Shown here: positions 17,742 through 27,027 of the stretch, in pieces | Layout: the number at the start of each line of letters is the position of its first letter | Numbering within the stretch: the first letter of the stretch is position 1 | Notes under the pieces: generated by a model | What the model was told of the DNA's origin: nothing | Database searches by the model: none | Seen by the model: only the letters and a program-made list of their open reading frames with translations | Translations under genes and position numbers: made by a program | Assembly (NCBI RefSeq): GCF_025960875.1 | Contig: NZ_JAODLR010000005.1 | Location: forward strand, 230,471 to 294,470 | Direction: 5' to 3' | Source of the DNA: Crystallibacter permensis | GTDB taxonomy: Bacteria > Actinomycetota > Actinomycetes > Actinomycetales > Micrococcaceae | DNA: 64,000 bases

Positions 17742-18269
17742 TCACGGGCGGCGCTGGTCTCCGTCCGCGTCGCGGGCAACGTGGCGGCCCTCGTCGTCGC
17801 GGTTCTGGTCGTCGCGGTTCTGGTCGGGGCCACGGTTTTCGTCGCGGTCACCGGCGCCCCGGTCGTTTCCGCGCCCTCCCTTGCGTTTGTCGTCGGTATT
17901 GACGTCCGGGTCCATCTCGTCAGCCTTGCGCAGCTGCTCCTGCGATTCATCGCGGATGCCCTGCGCATCGGCCTTGCGCTCATCAGCCTGACGCCGCATC
18001 CGGTCCGCTTCGATCCGCGCACGCTCGGCCTCGATGTCCGCCTGCTCGGCATCGACCTGGACGCGGTGTGCCTCCGCTTCGCGTTCACGGGCGCCCAGTG
18101 CAGTAGCCTGGGCCGATTGGCGGACTTCGGCGGCTTTCGCCCGGTCCGCTTCCTGCCGTTCTTGCATCTTGGCCTTGTTGCGCTTCTTCGCGAAGAAGAC
18201 AATCAAACCGATGATGATCAGAAGAACTACAACTGCAACAACGATCCATACAATCTGGGATGTATCCAT
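17742..18269 (-). CDS. Single-pass membrane protein with coiled coil and charged tail
   Basis: 175 residues in three zones. A transmembrane helix (residues 6-27, IVWIVVAVVVLLIIIGLIVF) is followed by KKRNK. A long Ala/Glu/Arg-rich helix (about 35-120) is predicted to be a coiled coil. The tail (about 125-175) consists almost entirely of Asp, Arg, Asn and Gly. The topology suggests a cytoplasmic coiled coil tethered to the membrane. I do not recognise a family. The tail may be disordered or bind nucleic acid or ions; this is speculation. Confidence 0.75.
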   Translation of the reverse strand: MDTSQIVWIVVAVVVLLIIIGLIVFFAKKRNKAKMQERQEADRAKAAEVRQSAQATALGAREREAEAHRVQVDAEQADIEAERARIEADRMRRQADERKADAQGIRDESQEQLRKADEMDPDVNTDDKRKGGRGNDRGAGDRDENRGPDQNRDDQNRDDEGRHVARDADGDQRRP

Positions 18270-18440
18270 GGGTATAGCGCCTCTTTCCTGCTGAACGGGA
18301 ATATCAGCCTACTTACTTTGTACCACTCATGGAGGAGCAGTAACAGGGGCGCAACACCGAAACCGCAGGTCAGCGGCAATGCGTGCCAGCCGGCGGCGGC
18401 CCCGGCAGCTGCCAGGACAGGAACGCGCCGGCAGCTACGC

Positions 18441-19634
18441 TCAGTACCGGATGGCGTCGATGACCTTGACCCGGACCGCCACCACGGCCGGGATCAGACC
18501 GGCCAGAGCACCCACCACGGTTGCCGCCCCCAGGCCGATCAAGGCAGCCTCCAGCGGAAAGGGCGGCAGCTCGCTCACGCCGGCGGCAATCAGGTCCTGC
18601 ACCCACGGGCTCTTGACGACGGCCACCGCCAGCATCACGCCGACGACCCCGGCCACGAACGTCGCGACTACGGATTCGAGCATCACGCCGAAGAAAATCC
18701 GGCCACCCGTCGCACCGAAACTGCGCCGGATACCGACTTCGCGCACCCGGTAGCGGACCGTCACCATGGAGATATTGAGCAGCCCGACGGCGCCGAGCAG
18801 CAGCACCAAACCCGCAATTCCGCCGACTGCGAGTTGGATGCTCTCGAACGGGTCGCCGAAGGCTGCGTAGTCGGATCTGAATACCTGCGCCGAGCCGGGC
18901 CCGAACTGGGCCGCGAGGTCACTGCTCATGGCGGTGGCGAGCGGTTCCGCAATCTCCTTCGGAACCCACATCTCCATCGCCGGGGGCATCATGGCCTCGC
19001 CGCCCAGCGCCCAGGCGTCGTAGTGCCCGGCGAGCATCATTGCCTGCGGCGGCGCCTCGGGCCACTGGTTGGGGACCACGCCGACGACGGTGGCGGTGAT
19101 CGGCCGCTCCCGGACGATCTGCACCGCCGGGTTCTGCTGCAGATCGGGCAGCCCCAGCCGCTGGTGGAAGGCCTCGTTAACGATGACGGCAGGTGCCAGC
19201 CGCTGTTCATCGGAGCGTGTGAACCAGTGCCCGAGGGACAGATCCACCCTACGCATCGTGCCGTAGCCGCGGTCCACCACCATGGTTTCCGCCGTCGAAG
19301 CGCCGTCGGGGAACTGGAACGGAACCGACGTCTGGTAGCGCAGGCTCGAATGCTCGACGCCGTAGCGCTCCACCAGCCCCTCGAGAGCTTTCCGCACCTG
19401 CGGTACGTCCACTTCGCCGCTGGCCGGGAAAACTTCGGCAGTCACGGTGGCCGCGCGGCCGCCCTGCTGCTCCTGCGTCTGCACCATGGCTTCCCGGGAC
19501 ATGTTGCCCAGTCCGACGACGGTGGTCAGGGCCGCAACTGACAATGCCACCCCGATCAGCGCCAGCAGGACCCTCGTCTTATGGATCCGCAACTCGGACC
19601 AGGCTTCGACAAGGGCCGCTATCAAGCCGGTCAT
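18441..19634 (-). CDS. MacB/FtsX-type ABC transporter permease
   Basis: 397 residues. An N-terminal helix (TRVLLALIGVALSVAALTTV) is followed by a large extracytoplasmic MacB-like domain (about 50-270) and three C-terminal helices (FtsX domain), with the coupling segment VRYRVREVGIRRSFGATGG between. This is the type VII mechanotransmission fold, which exports lipoproteins, peptides or antibiotics rather than importing. It overlaps the ATPase gene by 4 nt. Together with the adaptor it forms a complete MacAB-like system without an outer-membrane channel, as expected in a Gram-positive cell. Confidence 0.92.
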   Translation of the reverse strand: MTGLIAALVEAWSELRIHKTRVLLALIGVALSVAALTTVVGLGNMSREAMVQTQEQQGGRAATVTAEVFPASGEVDVPQVRKALEGLVERYGVEHSSLRYQTSVPFQFPDGASTAETMVVDRGYGTMRRVDLSLGHWFTRSDEQRLAPAVIVNEAFHQRLGLPDLQQNPAVQIVRERPITATVVGVVPNQWPEAPPQAMMLAGHYDAWALGGEAMMPPAMEMWVPKEIAEPLATAMSSDLAAQFGPGSAQVFRSDYAAFGDPFESIQLAVGGIAGLVLLLGAVGLLNISMVTVRYRVREVGIRRSFGATGGRIFFGVMLESVVATFVAGVVGVMLAVAVVKSPWVQDLIAAGVSELPPFPLEAALIGLGAATVVGALAGLIPAVVAVRVKVIDAIRY

Positions 19635-20371
19635 GCTGTCAACTCTCCGTCAACGAGCACACCATTTTGCAGGCTGTAATGCCGATGTGCCAGCGCGGCG
19701 ACGTTCGGGTCGTGCGTGATGGTCACCAACGCGGCCCCGGACTCCCGCGCCACGTCGTCCAGCAGCTTCATGACGGACTGTCCCGTTTCGATGTCCAGTG
19801 CGCCGGTCGGCTCGTCGGCCAGGATCAGCTGGGGCGAGCGCACCAACGCCCGCGCGATGGCGATGCGCTGCTGCTCGCCGCCGGAGAGCTTGTGGGGTTT
19901 CTCCCGCAGCCGGTCCCCCAGCCCCACCAACCCGAGCATTTCGGTGGCCAGACGCTCGCGCTGCCAGAACTGCTTGCCCCGGGCGTAGAGCAGCGGAGTC
20001 ATGACGTTCTCCAGCGCGGTGCGGCCGGGCAGCAGGTTGAACTGCTGGAAGATGAATCCCACCCGTGCGCCGCGCGTCACGGCGCGGCGCTTTTCACTCA
20101 TGGACCGGACCGGCACGCCGCCGAAAGACATCGCGCCCCCGGTAGGAACATCCAGCAGCCCCAGGATGTTGAGCAGCGTGGACTTGCCCGAGCCGGACCG
20201 GCCCACAATGGACAAGTGGTCGCCGATCCGGATTTCCAGATCCACGCCCTGCAGGATGCGCAGCGGTTCGTGGTCGGGAATGAGCACCGTGCGCTCCACG
20301 CGCTCCAGCGCAACCAGCGGTGGTTCCGGATGCTGCGCCGCCGGCGTTCGCGAAGTGGCTGGGGCCGTCAT
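19631..20371 (-). CDS. MacB/LolD-type ABC transporter ATPase
   Basis: 246 residues. Walker A is GRSGSGKST, the Q loop lies in [18 protein letters not shown], the signature is [16 protein letters not shown], and Walker B is [12 protein letters not shown]. It has the typical LolD/MacB length and the conserved H loop ITHDPN. It is translationally coupled on both sides (ATGA overlaps) with the adaptor and the permease. Confidence 0.95.
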   Translation of the reverse strand: MTAPATSRTPAAQHPEPPLVALERVERTVLIPDHEPLRILQGVDLEIRIGDHLSIVGRSGSGKSTLLNILGLLDVPTGGAMSFGGVPVRSMSEKRRAVTRGARVGFIFQQFNLLPGRTALENVMTPLLYARGKQFWQRERLATEMLGLVGLGDRLREKPHKLSGGEQQRIAIARALVRSPQLILADEPTGALDIETGQSVMKLLDDVARESGAALVTITHDPNVAALAHRHYSLQNGVLVDGELTA

Positions 20372-21510
20372 CCGCCCATCACCATGCCGAAGTCCTCCAT
20401 GCCCGGCCCCATCAGTTCATCGGCGGGAGCACCCGGGACGAACTGCAGCACCAGCTCGCCCTCGTCCAGTCCTTCGGTGATTTCCACTTGCTGGCCGTCG
20501 TTGAGACCAAGGCTCACTTCGCGCTCAACGGGCTCCGCACCGCCGTCGTTCTCCACAATCCAAACGACGCCGGAGTCCACCGCGCCCTTGACCGCGGTGG
20601 TGGGCACCGTGATCACGTCTTCGGCGGTGCCGGCGCTGATATCGATGCTGGCGCCCAGGCCGGCGAAAACGGTGACATCCTTGGGTACGGCACAGCTGAC
20701 CGTGCCGGTGGACGTCTCAGGGGCTGCAGGCCCGAACGGCCCCATGGGTGCCGGGCCCTGCGGCGCCTGCGGCGCCTGTGGTGCCGGATCCGAGGAGGAC
20801 GCTTCGCCCACCGTAACGGCCTGGCATTCGAACGGCGCGGGACCTCCGGCGACGGTAACCATCGCGGTACTCGGGCGGTCCAGCAGCCGGAACTGCTGGT
20901 CCGAGGTCAGGGAGCCGGAGACGGAAAAGGTGCCGGGCGAAAGCGTCACGGCGTCGGTGCCGACGCTGACCTGCTGGTCCACGAGCACCGCCAGATCGGT
21001 GACTTTGCCCGCTGCCGTGGCCACCACATCGGTGTAGGTATAGACAGGAGCGGGCGGAGCAGCCTGCCGTACGGGCTCAAGCTCGGCGTTCCCGGCGGTC
21101 CCGTTGGACCCGCCGATGTCGGAGGTCCCGCCGTCGTCGGCGGTCCGGCCAGCAAAGAGTTCCGTTGCCTGCGCTGGATCCGGCTCCACGAGCTTCTGCA
21201 CCTGGAAGAGCGGTTCGCCCTTAGCGACGACCACACCCACTGCCACATGGACAAAGTTCACGGTGCCTTCGGCGGTACTGCGGACCACAACGGGCGGATC
21301 GCTGGCAACGGCCCCCTGCACCTGGACGACGTTGGTCACGGTGCCGCGGGCGGCCGGGATGCTCGGCGTGACCAGCTGCGCGGCGGGCTGCTGGCCGGCG
21401 GCCTCCGCGCGCATACCATCCACGAAGGCCAGCTTGAAAAGTGCCACGGCGATGACGGCAAAAATGGCCATCCAAACAATCGGAAAAACGTAGCGGCGCA
21501 CGGCGCTCAT
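20368..21510 (-). CDS. Membrane-anchored efflux adaptor (MacA/HlyD-like)
   Basis: 380 residues from the ATG at 21510, which has GGGGGA upstream. One N-terminal membrane anchor (FPIVWMAIFAVIAVALFKLA) is followed by two lipoyl/biotinyl-like half motifs (VNFVHVAVGVVVAKGEPLFQ and VTDLAVLVDQQVSVGTDAVT) that normally pack together. A beta-barrel part ends in VPTTAVKGAVDSGVVWIVEN. Unusual are the Gly/Asn-rich insert between the half motifs and a proline-rich insert (QAPQAPQGPAPMGPFGP) that may be disordered. As first gene of the operon it links the ABC pump to the cell wall side. Confidence 0.85.
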   Translation of the reverse strand: MSAVRRYVFPIVWMAIFAVIAVALFKLAFVDGMRAEAAGQQPAAQLVTPSIPAARGTVTNVVQVQGAVASDPPVVVRSTAEGTVNFVHVAVGVVVAKGEPLFQVQKLVEPDPAQATELFAGRTADDGGTSDIGGSNGTAGNAELEPVRQAAPPAPVYTYTDVVATAAGKVTDLAVLVDQQVSVGTDAVTLSPGTFSVSGSLTSDQQFRLLDRPSTAMVTVAGGPAPFECQAVTVGEASSSDPAPQAPQAPQGPAPMGPFGPAAPETSTGTVSCAVPKDVTVFAGLGASIDISAGTAEDVITVPTTAVKGAVDSGVVWIVENDGGAEPVEREVSLGLNDGQQVEITEGLDEGELVLQFVPGAPADELMGPGMEDFGMVMGG

Positions 21511-21639
21511 GCCTATCCCCCATTTCGACGAAGGTGCCACTCACCGGGCACCCGAACAGCGCGGCACCACCATAAGGTGAAACGTTGAGACTTGCCCCGC
21601 TTGATGGACGTTATCATTTGCAGCGGCAATGATGGATTC

Positions 21640-22731
21640 ATGACAACGCCCCCGCGAATCATCACGCCGCCCTGTGCCGCCCCCGGGGCACCCAGCCCGC
21701 TAGCCGCAACCGGCCGGCCGTTGCGCTGGGGCGTGGTTTCGACGGGCAAAGTCGCTGCCAAGGTCAGCGGTGACCTCGCCCTGCTCGAGGACTCCGTCCT
21801 GCAGGCGGTGAGCTCACGGGTGGCGGAAAACGCGCTGGCCTTCCGGGACCAGTTCGGCTTTTCCACCGCCTATTTCGATAACGACGGCGGCAAAGGCTAC
21901 GAGCAGCTCTTCGCAGACCCCGACGTCGATATTGTCTACGTAGCCACTCCGCACGGCCAGCATTACGAAATTGCCCGGAGCGCCCTGGAAGCCGGCAAGA
22001 ACGTGCTGTGTGAAAAGTCCCTGACCATCAATGCGCGCGAGGCCCTGGAACTGGCCGAACTTGCCCGGAACAACTCGCTGTTCCTGATGGAGGCGGTATG
22101 GACGCGGTTCCTGCCGATCGTCCACCGGGCCTGGGAGATCCTCCATTCCGGGGAGCTCGGCGTAATCCAGTGGCTGCAGGCGGACATCGGCTTTCCCGCC
22201 CCCTATGAGGCGGCCGCCCGGCTGTGGAATCCCGCTGCCGGCGGAGGTGCCTTGCTGGATCTGACCGTCTATCCGCTCACCTGGGCGCTCGGCACGCTGG
22301 GATTCCCCCAGACCATTTCCGCCGTCGGCCATATTAACGACGACGGCGTGGACGCCCAGAACGCGCTGACCCTGACCTATAGTTCGGGTGCCCAGGCGCA
22401 GCTGACTTCCTCACTCCTGGCGTCCTCGCCGCGGACCGCCACCGTCTGCGGCAGCAACGGCTGGCTTCGCACCAACAGCCCGCTGCACAATCCAACCGAG
22501 CTGATCATCCGGGAGCACAACGGAACCCCGCGGATCGAGACCTTCGAGCCGGTGGGCCAGAACTACGTCTACGAATTGCGCGATGTCACCCGCTGCATCC
22601 AACAGGGCATGCTGGAGAATCCGACCATGCCGCTGGACGACACGCTGAACACCATGCGCCTGTTCGACGGCATCCGCGCCCAGCTCGGCGTCAGCTATGT
22701 CAACGACCGGGCCGTGCCGGTAGCGGACTGA
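21640..22731 (+). CDS. Gfo/Idh/MocA-family oxidoreductase
   Basis: 363 residues. The N-terminal NAD(P) fold begins GVVSTGKVAAKVSGDLALL, with YVATPHGQHYEIARSALEAG and the family motif CEKSLTINAREALELAELA, whose lysine acts in catalysis. The C-terminal alpha/beta domain contains GGGALLDLTVYPLTWALGTL. Members oxidise or reduce sugars, inositols or trans-dihydrodiols. Here the canonical EKP is EKS, seen in the dihydrodiol dehydrogenase subgroup. The ATG at 21640 was preferred; earlier in-frame starts give a longer, unconserved leader. Confidence 0.9.
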   Translation: MTTPPRIITPPCAAPGAPSPLAATGRPLRWGVVSTGKVAAKVSGDLALLEDSVLQAVSSRVAENALAFRDQFGFSTAYFDNDGGKGYEQLFADPDVDIVYVATPHGQHYEIARSALEAGKNVLCEKSLTINAREALELAELARNNSLFLMEAVWTRFLPIVHRAWEILHSGELGVIQWLQADIGFPAPYEAAARLWNPAAGGGALLDLTVYPLTWALGTLGFPQTISAVGHINDDGVDAQNALTLTYSSGAQAQLTSSLLASSPRTATVCGSNGWLRTNSPLHNPTELIIREHNGTPRIETFEPVGQNYVYELRDVTRCIQQGMLENPTMPLDDTLNTMRLFDGIRAQLGVSYVNDRAVPVAD

Positions 22732-22755
22732 CCCGCCGCCCGGCTGTTTCCTTGG

Positions 22756-23739
22756 TTAGGACTTGGCCGCATCCCGACGGCGCCAGAACGCTGCAATGAG
22801 CGCGCCGGAGACGTTGTGCCACACGGAGAAGATGGCGGCGGGCAGCGCGGATTCGGGCGTGAGGTGCTGGGCGGCCAGGCCGGCAGCAAGGCCCGAATTC
22901 TGCATGCCCACCTCAATGGCCGTGGTGCGGCGCGAGGAAATCGGCAGCTTGAACAGGCATGCGGCGCCGTAACCGAGCGCGTAGCCGAGGCCGTTGTGCA
23001 GCACTACCGCGATGAACACCAGCAACCCTGCCGCGGCGATGGCCGCCGCGCTGCCGGAGACGACAGCGATCACCACGTAGGTAATGGCCAGGACCGAGAC
23101 CCAGGGCAGCAGCGGCAGCGCCTTGGCCACGATCCCGGGCAGGAAGAAGCGTGCCACCAGGCCCAGCACCACCGGGATCAGCACAATCTGCACGATCGAT
23201 CCGGCCATGGACGCGGCGTCAACCGGCATGTACTGGTTGGCCAGCCACAAGGTCAGGACCGGCGTCAGCAGCGGCGCCAGCAACGTCGACACCGAAGTCA
23301 TCGCCACCGACAAGGCGACATCGCCCTTGGCCAGGTAGGACACCACGTTGGAGGCGGTCCCGCCGGGGCAGCAGCCCACCAGGATCACACCGGCAGCCAG
23401 AGCCGGCGGCAATCCAAGCGCCATGCTGATCAGCAGGCCCAGCAGCGGCATGATGACGAACTGCGCAATCACCCCGAGCACCACAGGAATCGGCCGCTTG
23501 GCGATCAGCGCGAAGTCCGGCGGCGTCAGGGTAAGCCCCATGCCGAACATGATGATGCCCAGTGCCGGCGTGACCAGTGCTCCCCAGCCGGTGAAGGCCG
23601 AGGGGAACAGGAAAGCGACAACGCCGCCGGCCAGAATCAGGATCGGGAACAGCGTGACCGCTATTGTCGCAGCCCGGTCCTCCCGGATGGTATCGATGGT
23701 GGCGGTTGCTGTCCGCGGTGGTTCAACTGGCGAAGTCAT
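22756..23739 (-). CDS. Bile acid:sodium symporter (BASS) family transporter
   Basis: 327 residues with nine or ten hydrophobic segments. Conserved parts are LTPPDFALIAKRP, the GCCPGGTASNVVSYLAKGDV crossover motif, and a C-terminal VGMQNSGLAAGLAAQHL. Bacterial members such as PanS transport pantothenate precursors, organic acids or sulfonates with sodium; the substrate is not predictable here. It converges on the oxidoreductase gene, 24 nt apart. Confidence 0.9.
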   Translation of the reverse strand: MTSPVEPPRTATATIDTIREDRAATIAVTLFPILILAGGVVAFLFPSAFTGWGALVTPALGIIMFGMGLTLTPPDFALIAKRPIPVVLGVIAQFVIMPLLGLLISMALGLPPALAAGVILVGCCPGGTASNVVSYLAKGDVALSVAMTSVSTLLAPLLTPVLTLWLANQYMPVDAASMAGSIVQIVLIPVVLGLVARFFLPGIVAKALPLLPWVSVLAITYVVIAVVSGSAAAIAAAGLLVFIAVVLHNGLGYALGYGAACLFKLPISSRRTTAIEVGMQNSGLAAGLAAQHLTPESALPAAIFSVWHNVSGALIAAFWRRRDAAKS

Positions 23740-23808
23740 TGCGCAAGCTTATAAATGCTCCGCCCCGAGCGTCCACTATGTGGAGGTTGTATCAATATAC
23801 GGACAGGT

Positions 23809-23863
23809 GTGCGGCCTCTTCCGGCGTTTGTCTTCCGCCAAGGTCCTAGTGAAGAGGCCGCAC
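23809..23863 (-). terminator. Hairpin after the LAxTG protein gene
   Basis: Perfect 13-bp arms (23809-23821 and 23851-23863) around a 29-nt loop lie 18 nt past the stop codon of the surface-protein gene. Confidence 0.6.
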
Positions 23864-23880
23864 CGCTGCCTGCCCTTCCG

Positions 23881-25623
23881 TTAGCTCCTCATCGGAGCAA
23901 CTTCCTTCCGCCTGGTGGCCAGCAGGCCGCCGAGCAGAATCATCGCCATCCCGCCGAACAGCAGGTGCGTCGTAGCCACTCCTGTCTCCGCGAGGGTTTC
24001 AGCGCCGGCACCAGGCGCGTTGGCACCCGAACTACCAACAACGACGCCGGCCGCCAGCGTTCCGCTGTTGGTTCCGGTCGCGTCGCTGCCTGCGATGCGG
24101 GTAGCGGCTGCCGACGCTTCAACGCCGTTCGACGCTGACTCCCCCTGTGCCCCTATGGTTGCCTCGCTGCCGTCAGCAGCAGCAACGAAGGCAGAATCCA
24201 GAGTTCCTTCCATTCCGGGAGTTCCTTCACCGCCGGCGAGGACCCCTCGGTCTCCGGCGATCCCTGCAGGCGAATCCGTGTTCGACTCGGTTGCATCGGT
24301 TCCGGCATCAGTCCCGGTGGTGGCGTCGCCACCCGGAATCCCGGTATTGCCGGAACCCTGCGTTCCAGCTACACCGTCTCCGTCGTTGTTGTCTCCTCCG
24401 GTTGCATCTTCGTCAGTTGCATCGCCGACTGTGCCGTCTGATCCTGCTCCATTGCCCGCTGTTCCAGCCAGGCAGTCATTGTCACCTGTCGCAAAGCCTC
24501 CAAGGACCAGCGCGGCGTCCAGACAAATGTCGGCCAGTACGCCAACGCCGTCGCCAGCGTTTACAACCGTCTCCACCTCGGCAACAAGGTCTCCGGCAGC
24601 ATCAGTCTCGACGTTATTGAAATCATCGGTAGCGATCACTTCGCCGATCACCACCGTTGCATCCGCAAGTACGTCCGCATCGGTGGCAAGCAGACCGTCA
24701 TCGTTACCGGTGCTGCTCTGTGCAGTGCGGCATGGCAACCCGTCCGCCGAGAGTCCCTCACCCAGCAAGGCAACATCAGCATCAAGGCAAATGTGCGCAT
24801 TAACGTCGACGAGGTTGTCTTCGTCGAGTGCCACATTTACATCTGCGGCGGCGTCAACGTCAGCAGCAGCAACGTCCTCGACCACCACATCGGCAGAGGC
24901 GTCCGCATCGGTCTCTACTGCTGGGGCCTCGGCATCATCCGTTGCTTCGGCCAGAGCGCCTTCCTCGGTGCCTACCGTGGCTGCTGCCATCACGTCCGCT
25001 TCGACGGTATTGTCATCGACCACCGCGTCAGAATCGCCGAGTACGACATCGGCTTCGGCTTCTACATCCGCAACCGTATCCACGTCCGCTTCCGAAACCT
25101 GAGGTTCCTCGGCAACCGCGTAATCTTGTTCTGCGATGCCGACGGCAACGTCAGCATCCGCAACTACGACTGCCTCAGGTTCGACGGCCTCAGGTTGCAC
25201 CGCTTCGGTGCCGGTAGGTTCGGCTATCCCGACGGCAACGTCAGCATCAACAACCACGGCTGCCTCAGCTTCGACGGCATCTGGCTCGGGCTCTGCCTCG
25301 ATGGAAGCGGCATAGTCCACTGCGTCGCCGCCTAGTTCCACGTCGGCCATAACGTCAGCCACCGACTCAGCTCCAAGCAGTTCGGCGTCGAGATCGGCGT
25401 CTGCCTTGAGACCGAGGACCTCGGCGTCCACATCCGCTACGGCATCGAGCCCGACGTCGTCGGTGATCACATCCAGGTCCGCTTCAACTGCCACTGTGCT
25501 GTCCGGAGCAACCGCAGTCTCCGCTGGTTCAGATTCCGCGGCTGAAGCAGCCGCGGTACCGAGGACGATAAGTCCTCCGCTAAAGACGACGCTGCACAGC
25601 GCCGTCCGCATTGTTCTACGCAT
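23881..25623 (-). CDS. Acidic cell-wall surface protein with LAxTG sorting signal
   Basis: 580 residues from the ATG at 25623, with AGGAG 8 nt upstream. A signal peptide (ALCSVVFSGGLIVLGTAAAS) is cleaved near ASA. The long middle is very rich in Ala, Asp, Val and Glu and contains degenerate repeats (DADVAVGIAE twice). Two related Cys modules follow (ICLDADVALLGEGLSADGLPC and ICLDAALVLGGFATGDNDC), each able to form a disulphide. A Gly/Asp/Thr-rich linker leads to LAETG, a hydrophobic helix and RRKE, the sorting signal of class E sortases. No sortase gene is nearby. Function unknown; surface adhesion or coat formation is a guess. Confidence 0.88.
   Translation of the reverse strand: MRRTMRTALCSVVFSGGLIVLGTAAASAAESEPAETAVAPDSTVAVEADLDVITDDVGLDAVADVDAEVLGLKADADLDAELLGAESVADVMADVELGGDAVDYAASIEAEPEPDAVEAEAAVVVDADVAVGIAEPTGTEAVQPEAVEPEAVVVADADVAVGIAEQDYAVAEEPQVSEADVDTVADVEAEADVVLGDSDAVVDDNTVEADVMAAATVGTEEGALAEATDDAEAPAVETDADASADVVVEDVAAADVDAAADVNVALDEDNLVDVNAHICLDADVALLGEGLSADGLPCRTAQSSTGNDDGLLATDADVLADATVVIGEVIATDDFNNVETDAAGDLVAEVETVVNAGDGVGVLADICLDAALVLGGFATGDNDCLAGTAGNGAGSDGTVGDATDEDATGGDNNDGDGVAGTQGSGNTGIPGGDATTGTDAGTDATESNTDSPAGIAGDRGVLAGGEGTPGMEGTLDSAFVAAADGSEATIGAQGESASNGVEASAAATRIAGSDATGTNSGTLAAGVVVGSSGANAPGAGAETLAETGVATTHLLFGGMAMILLGGLLATRRKEVAPMRS
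25141..25279. repeat. Direct repeat inside the LAxTG protein gene
   Basis: Two copies of about 46 nt (25141-25186 and 25231-25276) with few mismatches and a 90-nt period encode the repeated DADVAVGIAE segment. The high DNA identity suggests recent duplication within the coding region. Confidence 0.75.
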
Positions 25624-25709
25624 GGTTCTTCTCCTGATTGAATCTGTTGCCGCCCGTTGCGGACGGCAGGGTCCGTGTGCTGCCGGCAAGCGGGCAGCGT
25701 GGACCGGTA

Positions 25710-26795
25710 TCAATCAGGAGAGGAACCGGGATCCGAAGAACGTGAAGCGGGCAGGCTCCAAGCCGAGCCATCGGCAGTGCCCGAATTGGCTAACGGCGGG
25801 AGCAGATCAGAAAAAGGAACGTCAGCAGCGCCCTGGCCGCCGGAGGCACTTCCGCCAGCGGCAGCAGTGCCGCTTCCGCCAACGCCCGCTGGGACGGCAT
25901 TCGGAGGAGCCGCGACGGGCTGGCCAGGATACGATTCCCCGGCCGCGCTATGGGCATCCTGATCCGTGACCGCCGAAGATGTTGGGGCCATTTGGGCCAA
26001 GAACTGCGCCGCAGTTGGTCGCAGCTCGGCCGGGGCGGGCGCTGCTTCGCGCTCGTTTTCCTGGCCGTTGTCCGGTGCGCCAGCGGCGGTATCGGCGGGA
26101 ACAACTTCAACCGGGACATTCGCCGGTTGGTTGGCGGGAACCTCAACTACTGCAACGGGGACCGATGATGCATCCTCGGTCGGACCGTCTTCGACCGCGG
26201 TAATCGTTTCGTTCGAGCCGGCAGTTTCGCTTGCCAACCCACCGGCTTCTACTGCGTCAACGATAGGTTCAGCTGCCTCTTTGACCGGATCGACGACGGG
26301 AGCAGCAGCTTCGATCACCGGGGCGGTAGCAGGTGCTGCTGCTTCGACGACAGGTGCCGCGGCTTCGAGAACCGGAGTGATTACCGGTTGCACAGCGGCT
26401 GCACCGGCTTCAACAACAGGCTTCACGACGTCCGCAGCGGTTTCGAGCACCGGATCGATCAGGGGCGCGGCTGATTCAAGGACAGGTGCGGCGGCCTTTT
26501 CGACAACCGGGGCGACCTCGTCCGTCACGGCCGCAAGTTCGCCGGTAACGGGCACCAGCTTCCCTGCCACTGCCCCGACGTCGTCGGTAACGGCTATGAG
26601 CTCCTCGGTGAGCGCCGCCGTCGTACTTTGTGTTTCTGAACTGAGCACTTCGGTTAGAAGGCCGTCGTCAGCGTTTGCGGCACTCGCGCCGGCGATCCCG
26701 AAAAGGGCGAATCCGGCGGTGGCTGCAGCTGTGAACACGACCCTGCGCACCAGAACGGGCACACGGGACAGCGGCTCAACGCGCACCGTGACCAC
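25710..26795 (-). CDS. Exported Ala/Pro/Val-rich repeat protein
   Basis: 361 residues, GTG start. A signal peptide (VVFTAAATAGFALFGIAGAS) ends near ASA-ANA. The central part (about residues 85-185) is a run of imperfect 8-11 residue repeats of the type PVxEAAAPV. This is followed by Pro/Glu-rich and Gly/Ala-rich linkers ending in PASRSSDPGSSPD. No sorting signal or C-terminal membrane helix is present, so it should be secreted or non-covalently bound. It lies 86 nt upstream of the LAxTG gene on the same strand, and both are similarly acidic and repetitive, so they probably act together. No family recognised. Confidence 0.8.
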   Translation of the reverse strand: MVTVRVEPLSRVPVLVRRVVFTAAATAGFALFGIAGASAANADDGLLTEVLSSETQSTTAALTEELIAVTDDVGAVAGKLVPVTGELAAVTDEVAPVVEKAAAPVLESAAPLIDPVLETAADVVKPVVEAGAAAVQPVITPVLEAAAPVVEAAAPATAPVIEAAAPVVDPVKEAAEPIVDAVEAGGLASETAGSNETITAVEDGPTEDASSVPVAVVEVPANQPANVPVEVVPADTAAGAPDNGQENEREAAPAPAELRPTAAQFLAQMAPTSSAVTDQDAHSAAGESYPGQPVAAPPNAVPAGVGGSGTAAAGGSASGGQGAADVPFSDLLPPLANSGTADGSAWSLPASRSSDPGSSPD

Positions 26796-26909
26796 CCCCG
26801 TGACGACCAGTTTTGCTTCCGAATTTCAGGCTACGTCCGTTGCCAGCACCCGTCCAGAGGAATGGGTGAATCGGTTAGTCATTTGTTCGCTGACAGCTAT
26901 CAAAAAGAG

Positions 26910-26936
26910 TTAGCACTCCTCCTACCTGAGTGCTAA
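26910..26936. promoter_or_regulatory. CIRCE element (HrcA operator)
   Basis: A perfect TTAGCACTC-N9-GAGTGCTAA, matching the CIRCE consensus at all 18 arm positions. It overlaps a plausible promoter (TTAGCA near 26910 and TAATCT near 26934) upstream of hsp20. HrcA bound here would block transcription until heat or misfolded protein titrates it. Confidence 0.95.
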
Positions 26937-27027
26937 TCTATGAACGTAGTTGAGCGAAGGAGACTCAACTATGGAGAGCCAAGACAGCCGCTCCGTACGG
27001 GGCGTTGGTGCGAAGGAGTTGATGACA

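Noticed and set aside
17739..19541. 600-codon plus-strand frame
   Set aside because: Antisense to the coiled-coil protein and the MacB-like permease; no domain, His/Arg/Gly-rich shadow composition.
23915..25102. 395-codon Ser/Pro-rich plus-strand frame
   Set aside because: Antisense shadow of the Ala/Asp-rich LAxTG protein; the GCN and GAN codons read as Ser/Pro-rich on the other strand.
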